25,544 nucleotides of DNA from an uncultured Bacteroidota bacterium (lineage in GTDB: Bacteria > Bacteroidota > Bacteroidia > Chitinophagales > Chitinophagaceae), in the NCBI GenBank assembly GCA_946479615.1, contig CAMLGR010000056.1, positions 1 to 25,544 on the forward strand, given 5' to 3'. Positions 8,654 to 15,476 of this stretch are shown here, piece by piece. The notes beneath the pieces are model-generated. The model was not told the origin of the DNA, searched no databases, and saw only the letters and a list, made by a program, of their open reading frames with translations. The position numbers and the translations under genes were made by a program. Every line of letters begins with the position of its first letter. Positions within the stretch are counted from its first letter, which is position 1.

Positions 8654-9085
8654 TTATTCGTTTTGGATCACTAATCCTTCGTGTACCAGTTCAATAGTTT
8701 CAATAGCCACTTCGTTGCCGTCTGCTTTCAGATCGGTGGACTGCACTTTGATCGGCCATGCATTTTTTACTTTCCAAACCACTACCGGTTCATGATTTTC
8801 ATTGAGCAGGCTGATGGTGACATTGCGGCGCTCGATAGTATTGAGAGCAACCGTGTTCCACCATCCGTAGAAATCATTATCACCTTTGAACGTGCCCCGT
8901 TTCATCGTGATATTGCTGAACTTCTGCATGCCGGGCATTTTTGTTTTTACATACTCGGGACTGGCACCGTCGCGGTATTCGATCGGATCTGTTTGTACAT
9001 CCAGTCCGGACACTTCTGTGAATCCGATACTGGCGCCACCCCATTCTACCTGGAAGTGAAATTTCGGAAGAGGATAATTCGCCAT
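8654..9085 (-). CDS. gp19-like major inner tube protein (Afp1-like)
   Basis: This 143-residue protein is the probable main subunit of the inner tube that is driven into the target. Landmarks are PLPKFHFQVEWGGASIGFTE, the motif VSGLDVQTDPIEYRDG, the segment ITMKRGTFKGDNDFYGWW and the ending NEVAIETIELVHEGL, all typical of the T4 gp19/Afp1 family and of the expected length. It is the first gene after a 177-nt gap that holds a repeat element, so it may have its own ribosome entry or a processed transcript. Many copies are needed per particle, which makes the upstream gap worth attention. Confidence 0.93.
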   Translation of the reverse strand: MANYPLPKFHFQVEWGGASIGFTEVSGLDVQTDPIEYRDGASPEYVKTKMPGMQKFSNITMKRGTFKGDNDFYGWWNTVALNTIERRNVTISLLNENHEPVVVWKVKNAWPIKVQSTDLKADGNEVAIETIELVHEGLVIQNE

Positions 9086-9122
9086 GATTTTGATTTTATT
9101 GATTTAAATATTTGTTCAAGAG

Positions 9123-9258
9123 AAATGATGAATTAAAAATTATGAATTATGAATCGGAGCTTTACAGATGTAGTTGCCGTATTCGTTCTGAAATCGATCA
9201 TTCATCATTCTTAATTCATAATTCTTAATTTTTTAATTCTTAATTCATCATTCATCAT
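9123..9258. repeat. Dispersed AT-rich palindromic repeat, copy 1 (core on plus strand)
   Basis: The gap between the tube and long-sheath genes is almost filled by an imperfect palindrome. The outer arms are built of AATTATGAAT / AATTCATAATT and GATGAAT / ATTCATC units (9123-9153 and 9197-9258). Between them is a core of about 50 nt (9151-9203) beginning GAATCGGAGC and containing AGATGTAGTT and TTCTGAAATC. The same core appears in opposite orientation at 11381-11431 and more weakly at 17783-17825. It is not coding. Confidence 0.75.
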
Positions 9259-9262
9259 CCCA

Positions 9263-11308
9263 CTACGATTCCTGCATTTTATGACTAAACCGTAAAATGA
9301 TAAACTCTGCCGGGCGCACGACTGCCATACCGATCTCTACGATCAGCCGGCCTTCGAGTATGTCCTGAGCTGTCATCGTTTCATTCAGGCCCACTTTTAC
9401 ATAAAACGCTTCTTTGGTAGTAGAACCTGCCAGCGCTCCCTGTCTCCACTGCAGTGTCAAAAAATTTTCGATCATTGCACGGATGCGTACCCAGAGGTTG
9501 GCATCATTGGATTCAAATACAAACGGTTCCGATGCTTTGCTGGTCGATTCTTCTACAAAATTGAAAAAGCGCCTGACGTTGATATAGCGCCATTCATTAT
9601 CATTTCCTGAAAGTGTACGTGCGCCCCATACCAATGTTCCTTTACCGGTAAAGGCACGGATCGCATTGATCGATTTTCCTGTTTCATGTATATTCAATGA
9701 CCCCTGTTCCAGGTCAGTCATCTTATAAGCAGGCGCCACAACAGCGCGCAGGCTTACATTCGCCGGTGCTTTCCATACACCGCGTGTACGATCTGTCAGC
9801 GCATAAATACCTGCTGCAGCTCCTGATGGCGGCTGCAAACTCATTTCTTTACGCACTCTTTCATATACGGATTTGAAAAACGGGTGTATTCCAAATAATA
9901 TTTTTTCAGCCTGGTCTGCACGGAACATGGCGCTTTCGATTACCGAAGCAAATGCATCGGCAATTGTATTGAAAGCGATCTGCAACATGGTAGAGTTGGC
10001 AGCCGCATGAGCTGTTTCAGCAATGGTATTGACACCACCATTGGAAAAATCGGTAAGATCATCCCCTATCGTTCCCAGTGCTACGCCATCAATCCAATCT
10101 GTTGTATCCAGCGCTGCATAATCCGCTTCCACATCCGCTACGGCCCTGCCAAGTGCAACAGAGCTCATGACCGTTGCATTTTTTTCGTATGAAATAAGAT
10201 TGGTGATCTGTGTACGTAAAGCCGTATTCGCTTTCAATGAAGCTAACTGTGTAGCAAGTTCTGCCGGGATGCCCGGATCATCTTCCAGGTCCTGGAAGGC
10301 CAATGCCATCTCGCGTACAAAACTGGTCATGGTATCGAATGCTGGTCGTACCAGTACAGCCGTAGTAGCCGCCAGCACTGCAGCCCGTAATGTTTCCAGT
10401 TGTGCCGATAAAGGATTGTAGTTATCCCTGGTAAGTGTTACGCTGGTGATCTTTGAAAACACCTGGTCTCCTTCTGCCAGTCTTGCGCGCAAGGAAGTAA
10501 CCAATCCATCGAGTGCAGCATTGCCTGTCATGGTATCGATGGTAGCATCCGGTATCGGAACAGGTATCGCCTGGTCATCTACAAAAGACAGTTGAGAGAA
10601 GCTGATCTCTTTTAAATATGTTGACTGAAGCCAGGGATAATAGACGGCTCCGTATTTGAGATTTTCGGTTCCTACTCCATTACGAAGTTGCAATACAGGA
10701 TTGGAAGCATCATTCAATGCGAGTTGTCCTTCTGCCATATCGAGAATCCCAAAACGATCCTGTAAACGGCTGCATTGATCCAGCATTGCTTTATGCAAAT
10801 TGCCGACCGCAGCAAAGTCAGGGAGACCTGCTCCTGTTCTCAGGGCGACACAATCAGGAGCAACAAGCAAAGTAGGTTCATCTTCTTTTTCGAGCGATTG
10901 CAATCCGCCACGCAAGCCGGTCGTATTGGTACCAAAGATCACATCGGTCGTATAATTACCGACTGTTACCACGTAGCAGGGGCCGCCGCCATTATCAAAA
11001 TAATGACGCAGTGCATCAAACAAATAATACTTACGTGCATTGGCCGGTGTAACGGTAAGGATAGGGAAAGCGGGAGCCGGACCTAATTGCACGGTATAGG
11101 AAGCAGGATTGTATGCACCGCCGAATACAACTGTGTATTCCAGCAAGGAAGTAATACGTACAGGCCTGTTGATAATACTAATACCATTTGCATCCGTTGT
11201 CAGTTCGGTATGACCGATAAAAGCCGGAACAGCCGTAGCAACAGCTGCTACTGAAGGCGGAAACAAGGGGATCTCTTCTACGAACACCCCGGGAGTTTTA
11301 TAATCCAT
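9263..11308 (-). CDS. eCIS contractile sheath protein, long form (Afp2/3/4-like)
   Basis: This 681-residue protein is a contractile tail sheath subunit. It begins DYKTPGVFVEEIPLFPPSVA, has YYPWLQ at 223-228, and ends with the conserved sheath C-terminus (RGVWKAPANVSL at about 509-520, GKGTLVWGARTLSGNDNEWR, then DILEGRLIVEIGMAVVRPAE). Compared with the 481-residue paralogue upstream, about 200 extra residues lie between YYPWLQ and GIYALTD (residues 229-499). They are mostly helical and Ala-rich, with little similarity to the rest, and would form a surface domain. In Afp and PVC, several sheath paralogues build different layers; the longer ones usually sit near the baseplate or decorate the surface. 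It lies between two repeat-filled gaps. Confidence 0.92.
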   Translation of the reverse strand: MDYKTPGVFVEEIPLFPPSVAAVATAVPAFIGHTELTTDANGISIINRPVRITSLLEYTVVFGGAYNPASYTVQLGPAPAFPILTVTPANARKYYLFDALRHYFDNGGGPCYVVTVGNYTTDVIFGTNTTGLRGGLQSLEKEDEPTLLVAPDCVALRTGAGLPDFAAVGNLHKAMLDQCSRLQDRFGILDMAEGQLALNDASNPVLQLRNGVGTENLKYGAVYYPWLQSTYLKEISFSQLSFVDDQAIPVPIPDATIDTMTGNAALDGLVTSLRARLAEGDQVFSKITSVTLTRDNYNPLSAQLETLRAAVLAATTAVLVRPAFDTMTSFVREMALAFQDLEDDPGIPAELATQLASLKANTALRTQITNLISYEKNATVMSSVALGRAVADVEADYAALDTTDWIDGVALGTIGDDLTDFSNGGVNTIAETAHAAANSTMLQIAFNTIADAFASVIESAMFRADQAEKILFGIHPFFKSVYERVRKEMSLQPPSGAAAGIYALTDRTRGVWKAPANVSLRAVVAPAYKMTDLEQGSLNIHETGKSINAIRAFTGKGTLVWGARTLSGNDNEWRYINVRRFFNFVEESTSKASEPFVFESNDANLWVRIRAMIENFLTLQWRQGALAGSTTKEAFYVKVGLNETMTAQDILEGRLIVEIGMAVVRPAEFIILRFSHKMQES

Positions 11309-11330
11309 GATGAAGTTGCTTTTTATAGTG

Positions 11331-11447
11331 AATGGTCAATGGTGAATGATGAATTATGGAATTATGAGTTATGAATTATGAATTACCAATTTCAGAAGAA
11401 ATACCTAACTATATCTCCGGAGCCCCAATTCATAATTCTTAATTTTC
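11331..11447. repeat. Dispersed AT-rich palindromic repeat, copy 2 (core on minus strand)
   Basis: The 141-nt gap between the two sheath genes contains the same element as at 9123-9258 but inverted. AT-rich arms (11341-11386 and 11426-11446) enclose a core at 11381-11431. Read on the minus strand the core contains GAATTGGGGCTCCGGAGATA, then TAGTTAGGTATTT and TTCTGAAATTGG. Most positions agree with copy 1 after one single-base gap. Confidence 0.75.
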
Positions 11448-11449
11448 CC

Positions 11450-12895
11450 TCACGATTCCTGCATTTTATGACTGAAGCGCAATACGATAAATTCAGCGGG
11501 GCGAACAACGGCCATTCCTATTTCCACGATCATGCGGCCCTCGAGAATATCCTGTGCTGTCATTGTCTGGCCAAGACCCACACGCACATAGAAAGCATGT
11601 TCGGGCTTGGCGCCTGCCAATGCTCCTGCCCTCCATTGAAGAATGAGGAAGTTTTCGATCATCGCGCGCACTTTTGTCCAGGTATTCGCATCATTGGGCT
11701 CGAAGACAAATGTTTCACTCGCTTTCTTTGTCGATTCTTCCACCATGTTAAAAAAGCGGCGTACACTCACATAGCGCCATTCGTTGTCGTTACCTGCCAG
11801 CGTACGCGCACCCCATACCAGTATTCCTTTGCCGGTGAAGGGACGGATCGCATTGACCGATTTGCCGGTGACATGAATGTTCAGGTTTTCCTGTTGGGAA
11901 TCATCCAGTGATACAGTCGGGCGATCCACAAAACTGAGGCTGACATTTGCCGGCGCTTTCCACACACCACGTGTAGAATCGACCATGGCATATACACCAG
12001 CGATAGCACTGCCTGGGGGCAATACGATCGGCAATGAAGCAATCGAATTTTTTATCTGGTGATAGAGTTGATTGGCCTGGTGATAAATAGAACGAAGTTC
12101 ATCAGCCGCATTGGCAGGGTTAGCCACCCGCAATACAGTATTGGCTGGAGCAGCTGCACCATTGAAGGTGCCGGTAATGGTTACCGCTTCTTCGTCATAA
12201 TTATAAGTAAGTGTTGTTTGCAGGTGGGGATAATAGGCTGCACCATATAAAAGGAAATTATTACCGATCAATGAACGGAAACCGAGCGCTGCATCATCGA
12301 TCACATTTTCACCTAAGGGAATCGTATAATCCAAATGACCATTGAATACATCGCAGATGGTAAAGCGGTCTTTCAGATCGTTGCATTGCGCCAGCGCTGC
12401 CTGGTATACCTGGTAAAAATCAGCCCGGCTTAATCCCAGTGCATCGGGGAATACCAGCAAAGTGGGTTCATCTTCTTTACCGATAGCAGTAAGACCGGCG
12501 GTATGATTGGCAAACGAAATAGCAGCGGTATCGGCACCGATGGATACGATATAACAGGGGCCGCCGCCATTGGCGAAATACAGTTGCAATGAATAATACA
12601 TCCGGTAAGGAGTAGCCGGCGCAAGAGGCGCTGTTACGATCACATTCTGTCCGCCTGCATTGGTATTGACCACAGCAGTAAACGTTTCCTGCCGCGCTCC
12701 ATAAATAGCTTCATACTCCACGAGGGAAGTAATGCGTACAGGACGATTGATCAATGAATCACCATTGACAACGGTATTACGGGTATACCCGATAAAAGCG
12801 GGGATAGCAGTTTCTACCTGCGCCACGGAGGGCGGGAATTTTGGCACCTCGTCGATATAAACGCCGGGGGTTTTGAGATCGCTTAGATTTAACAT
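11450..12895 (-). CDS. eCIS contractile sheath protein, short form (Afp2-like)
   Basis: This 481-residue sheath subunit is the likely bulk sheath protein. It begins LKTPGVYIDEVPKFPPSVAQ, contains GGGPCYIVSIG (about 110-120) and YYPHLQ (221-226), and ends RMIVEIGMAVVRPAEF then IVLRFSHKMQES. The C-terminal half is nearly the same as in the long sheath (for example TRGVWKAPANVSL and LVWGARTLAGNDNEWRY), so the two arose by duplication. The length is normal for eCIS sheaths. The last residues FSHKMQES are shared with the paralogue, as expected for the strand that links neighbouring sheath subunits. The gene is preceded by a gap holding a perfect 36-bp inverted repeat and followed by copy 2 of the dispersed repeat. 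Confidence 0.93.
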   Translation of the reverse strand: MLNLSDLKTPGVYIDEVPKFPPSVAQVETAIPAFIGYTRNTVVNGDSLINRPVRITSLVEYEAIYGARQETFTAVVNTNAGGQNVIVTAPLAPATPYRMYYSLQLYFANGGGPCYIVSIGADTAAISFANHTAGLTAIGKEDEPTLLVFPDALGLSRADFYQVYQAALAQCNDLKDRFTICDVFNGHLDYTIPLGENVIDDAALGFRSLIGNNFLLYGAAYYPHLQTTLTYNYDEEAVTITGTFNGAAAPANTVLRVANPANAADELRSIYHQANQLYHQIKNSIASLPIVLPPGSAIAGVYAMVDSTRGVWKAPANVSLSFVDRPTVSLDDSQQENLNIHVTGKSVNAIRPFTGKGILVWGARTLAGNDNEWRYVSVRRFFNMVEESTKKASETFVFEPNDANTWTKVRAMIENFLILQWRAGALAGAKPEHAFYVRVGLGQTMTAQDILEGRMIVEIGMAVVRPAEFIVLRFSHKMQES

Positions 12896-12946
12896 GATGT
12901 AGTTATTCTATGTTATAAAATTTTGAACCTGGAATTATTTTTTATT

Positions 12947-13067
12947 CTATGTGAAACCTATGTTCCTATGTGCCTATGTGGTAAAGATTACGCAATACAG
13001 TAATGATACTATAGCCGATTGGCGTAGGCTCACCACATAGGCACATAGGAACATAGGTTTCACATAG
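12947..13067. repeat. Perfect 36-bp inverted repeat with 49-nt loop
   Basis: The arms at 12947-12982 and 13032-13067 are exact reverse complements over 36 bp. Each arm is itself made of a short unit, CCTATGTG or a variant, repeated four times with small spacers. The right arm ends 5 nt from the stop of the 189-residue gene. No T-run follows the hairpin in either direction, so it is not a standard intrinsic terminator. A stem this long in RNA would be an RNase III-type target, an attenuator or a 3'-end stabiliser; it could also be a mobile palindromic element. Confidence 0.9.
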
Positions 13068-13071
13068 GGGG

Positions 13072-13641
13072 TTATGGCTGGGGAATAAAACGGATCTTAT
13101 ACACCGGGCTTAACAACCGTTTATCCCCTCCAAACAGATCATAACTCACATTTATAGTCGCATTATTATGAATATCGATAACAGCAAAACAATTTTCCTC
13201 CGGTTCCACTGCGGCCGTTGTTTGCAGGTCATCATTATTCACGCCTGTTTCATGCTGTGCAATAAAACCATTGGTGCCCGCATTCGCCTGGTTACTGAAT
13301 TGGTAGACCTGTGTTTTCCCTGCAGCGATCACCTGTGTTTTTGCCAGGAAACCGCTGGTACTATACACCAGGAATCTCATCCGCACATTTCCATCGAATT
13401 CGATAAAGGACATCACCGGCAAAGAAGCAGGTGGCGCCAGTTGCCGGCCACGCATTAAACAGACCAGGGTACCATTATTGAACCGGTAATCGATCGCGTG
13501 ATTGGCAAACAGGGCTTTGGTTTCCGTATCGGGCTTAATTTTTATATTCTCTGAAATAAGGTTCTGCTGAAAGAAATTATATCCGTCGTGCAGGAATTCT
13601 ACACTGAACAGGCTTTTATATATTGATTTGAAACTGTCCAT
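13072..13641 (-). CDS. Unrecognised eCIS-operon protein (189 aa)
   Basis: I do not recognise this 189-residue protein. It has no signal peptide or membrane segment. The N-terminus (SIYKSLFSVEFLHDGYNFFQ) is followed by a mostly beta-type pattern with short strands, for example MSFIEFDGNVRMRFLVYS, ENCFAVIDIHNNATINVSYD and the ending VYKIRFIPQP. The position between the DUF4255 cap gene (3 nt after its stop) and the first sheath gene suggests a structural part of the particle's distal end, such as a cap adaptor or plug, or a surface protein; this is inference from order only. Codon use looks like that of its neighbours. The spacing shows it belongs to the eCIS operon. Confidence 0.7.
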   Translation of the reverse strand: MDSFKSIYKSLFSVEFLHDGYNFFQQNLISENIKIKPDTETKALFANHAIDYRFNNGTLVCLMRGRQLAPPASLPVMSFIEFDGNVRMRFLVYSTSGFLAKTQVIAAGKTQVYQFSNQANAGTNGFIAQHETGVNNDDLQTTAAVEPEENCFAVIDIHNNATINVSYDLFGGDKRLLSPVYKIRFIPQP

Positions 13642-13644
13642 CGA

Positions 13645-14205
13645 TCAATCTTCTTTCAATAAATAATCGGTTTGAATTTCCTGTACCATGGCTACCGGTT
13701 GCTCGGTAATACTATCGATCGTTACCATCCGCAGGCAATACATTACCGACGGTTGATATCTTCCTCCCTGCATCACCCATAACTGGTTGAGCTGTTCCAG
13801 GTTGACGCTTACCATTTCCAGTATTATCTTTTCAATACCCGGATCGAGGATCGGTGTATTGCTATGATCGAAAACATATTTGCGCTGGAAAAACTGGATG
13901 ACCTTTTGAATATTCTGCAAGGCGATACCATAGGCGGATTCGCTTCGCAGGGCCGTAAATAATAAAGTAAGATTTAAATGAATGGCCGGGTTCTTCGCCA
14001 GCAGACCGGTACCGCTATGTACATAATTGCGCGGGTCGCGCGAAATCCTGTTCTCTTCAATATTGACCAGTGTAATAATGATATCCGCATCATTGACCGG
14101 GCTCTCGCCGCCGGCGGTCAGTATTTCACCTATGTTACCGGCTACAGCCGTAACAATAGCAGGGCTCAATTCACGTTTGATGCAATCAATTGCCTGGAAG
14201 ATCAT
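13645..14205 (-). CDS. DUF4255/Pvc16-type sheath-tube terminator or cap protein (Afp16-like)
   Basis: This 186-residue protein matches the Pvc16 N-terminal (DUF4255) family. It starts IFQAIDCIKRELSP, then has DADIIITLVNIEENRISRD (about 39-57), the motif LNLTLLFTA (about 77-85) and the segment YGIALQNIQKVIQFFQRKYV (about 92-111), followed by a C-terminal beta region with QLWVMQGGRYQPSVMYCLR. Afp16 ends the tube and sheath at the far end from the baseplate and sets particle length together with the tape measure. It is the first gene of the eCIS operon as seen here; the 401 nt upstream are gene-free, so the promoter must lie there. Confidence 0.88.
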   Translation of the reverse strand: MIFQAIDCIKRELSPAIVTAVAGNIGEILTAGGESPVNDADIIITLVNIEENRISRDPRNYVHSGTGLLAKNPAIHLNLTLLFTALRSESAYGIALQNIQKVIQFFQRKYVFDHSNTPILDPGIEKIILEMVSVNLEQLNQLWVMQGGRYQPSVMYCLRMVTIDSITEQPVAMVQEIQTDYLLKED

Positions 14206-14426
14206 AAATAAGGTTTACAGCGCTACTATCAGGGCAAAGAAATCCCGGGCACAGGGATCACCTGTACTATACATGCTTAATCAATAACTACTTTGTGAGC
14301 TTTTCTCTTAACCGAGAATCTTTTGACGAAAACTACACGTGTGACAGAAACAAAACCTGGGTGGTGTGATTGTTTTTTAAAGGTATAGGCTTTTGTAAGT
14401 GGGGGCAATACCACTTTGTGGTAATT

Positions 14427-14549
14427 GTTTCGCGCAAAGGAGCAAAGGTTCGCTAAGGCGCAAAGAGAGTTTTATTAATGCCGTTGCTGGTGGTAAAGAC
14501 TTTCAAATATCACACTCTCTTAGCGAATCTTAGCGTCTTCGCGTGAAAC
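14427..14549. repeat. Imperfect 123-bp palindrome of CGCAAAG type
   Basis: The left arm (14427-14473) starts GTTTCGCGCAAAGGAGC and contains TTCGCTAAGG and CAAAGAGAG. The right arm (14511-14549) read in reverse complement starts GTTTCACGCGAAGACGC and contains TTCGCTAAGAGAG. The arms pair with gaps around a 37-nt loop. The repeated CGCAAAG/CGCTAAG units resemble repeats often seen between genes in Bacteroidota. It is not coding. Confidence 0.7.
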
Positions 14550-14583
14550 AAAAAAAATTCCCGTAGCAACAGCCACGGGAATT
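14550..14583 (-). terminator. Intrinsic terminator of the right-hand operon
   Basis: On the minus strand a perfect 9-bp stem, AATTCCCGT (arm at 14575-14583) and ACGGGAATT (arm at 14556-14564), closes a 10-nt loop and runs straight into a run of eight T (14550-14557, overlapping the stem's last two bases). It lies about 24 nt after the stop of the TIM-barrel gene and so ends the operon transcribed from the right. Confidence 0.85.
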
Positions 14584-14606
14584 AAACTATTAAAATCTCA
14601 ATAAAG

Positions 14607-15473
14607 CTAAAGTTTCAGCTTCTTCATATACACCGCATCGTCTTTCGCCGCTTCCAGCGGAGTAGTGCCATCATAGCGTTCCTGCTCAACGATAAAATAT
14701 TGCATACCGCTTTTCTTTGCTTCCTTGATAATAGCAGGATAATCGATACTTCCTTTCCCCAATGTACAACTGGCATCACGTTCTGTCGCCCCTTTCAACC
14801 TGTCTTTTAAATGTCCCAAACGAAACCGACCCGGATATTTTTGCAGCCATGTCACCGGGTCCTGTTTGCCGGTAACCACCCAATAGATATCCATTTCAAA
14901 ATCCACCAGCGCCGGATCGGTATTACTGATCATTACATCCTGCGGCAATTGTCCATCGATCTCTTTGAAACTATATTCATGATTGTGATATCCGAAACGA
15001 ATACCATTGCTTTTGCAAATAGCTCCTTTCTTATTGAAATCATCCGCGATGCGTTTAAAATCATCGAGCGATTTCTGTGCCCCTCTCGACGGGCAGATCA
15101 GGTATTTCATACCGATCTCCGCCGCCTCTGCCGCTTTCTTTTCAAAATCCTTATCGATATTACAATGGGTGGCGATGAATGATAATCCCAGCTCATCCAT
15201 ATATTTCTTAAACTCTTTGTTACTCATTCCCCAGAATATTCCCTGCGGACCTTCAAAACCTTCTACCTGCTTATAGCCGAAAGAAGCGACCTGTTTCAAT
15301 ACTCCTTTGGGATCATTGGGCAGATCGGTACGTAATGAATAAAGTTGCAGTCCAAATTGCTTTTTGGCAAACTCATCATCTGCCTGCATCCATTCGGCAA
15401 CCAGTGGGGCAAGCGCCAGCCCGGCGGCAAACCGGCTGCTGGTTTTAAGAAATTCACGGCGTTTCTGATTCAT
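14607..15473 (-). CDS. Tat-exported sugar phosphate isomerase/epimerase-like TIM-barrel protein
   Basis: This 288-residue protein belongs to the AP-endonuclease-2/xylose-isomerase-like TIM-barrel family. The N-terminus KRREFLKTSSRFAAGLALAP is a twin-arginine (Tat) signal, so the folded protein is probably exported to the periplasm. The barrel begins FGLQLYSLRTDL (about 40-51). Likely metal and catalytic residues sit in ATHCN (His103), GYHNHEY (His163, His165), VDFEMDIYW (Glu193, Asp195), GHLKD (His221) and IVEQERYD (Glu263 or Glu265). Family members act as inosose or 3-keto-sugar isomerases, hydroxypyruvate isomerases or lyases; the substrate cannot be decided. It is the last gene of the MFS-dgoK operon, 3 nt after dgoK, and is followed by a terminator. 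The nearby DUF1080 gene makes a 3-keto-glycoside substrate plausible. Confidence 0.8.
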   Translation of the reverse strand: MNQKRREFLKTSSRFAAGLALAPLVAEWMQADDEFAKKQFGLQLYSLRTDLPNDPKGVLKQVASFGYKQVEGFEGPQGIFWGMSNKEFKKYMDELGLSFIATHCNIDKDFEKKAAEAAEIGMKYLICPSRGAQKSLDDFKRIADDFNKKGAICKSNGIRFGYHNHEYSFKEIDGQLPQDVMISNTDPALVDFEMDIYWVVTGKQDPVTWLQKYPGRFRLGHLKDRLKGATERDASCTLGKGSIDYPAIIKEAKKSGMQYFIVEQERYDGTTPLEAAKDDAVYMKKLKL

Positions 15474-15476
15474 GTT

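Larger units (their letters stand above)
14206..14606. other. 401-nt gene-free region upstream of the eCIS operon
   Basis: No reading frame here is credible on either strand. The region separates the eCIS operon from the galactonate cluster, both transcribed leftwards. It contains an imperfect palindrome (14427-14549) and a terminator (14550-14583), described separately, plus a small palindrome TACCAC-TTT-GTGGTA at 14409-14423. The eCIS promoter should lie between about 14206 and 14426, but I see no full match to the Bacteroidota TTTG / TAnnTTTG pattern. Confidence 0.7.

Noticed and set aside
9123..9258. Repeated AT-rich units as a CRISPR array
   Set aside because: The units are short, palindromic, irregularly spaced and lack unique spacers; no cas gene is present.
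11378..11911. Plus-strand open frame of 177 residues at the end of the short sheath gene
   Set aside because: It begins inside the dispersed repeat and runs antisense to conserved sheath sequence; the translation has no domain pattern.
12947..13067. Perfect inverted repeat as an intrinsic terminator
   Set aside because: No T-run follows in either direction and the stem is too long and AT-mixed for a normal terminator.
1..14205. Prophage rather than eCIS
   Set aside because: There are no capsid, terminase, portal, integrase or lysis genes, and sheath paralogues, DUF5908 and DUF4255 in this order are eCIS traits.
14318..14352. Possible Bacteroidota promoter for the eCIS operon (TTTG upstream, TAGTTTTC as -7, minus strand)
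   Set aside because: The -7 element has a mismatch to TAnnTTTG and the spacer is only about 15 nt against the usual ~19, so I do not call it.
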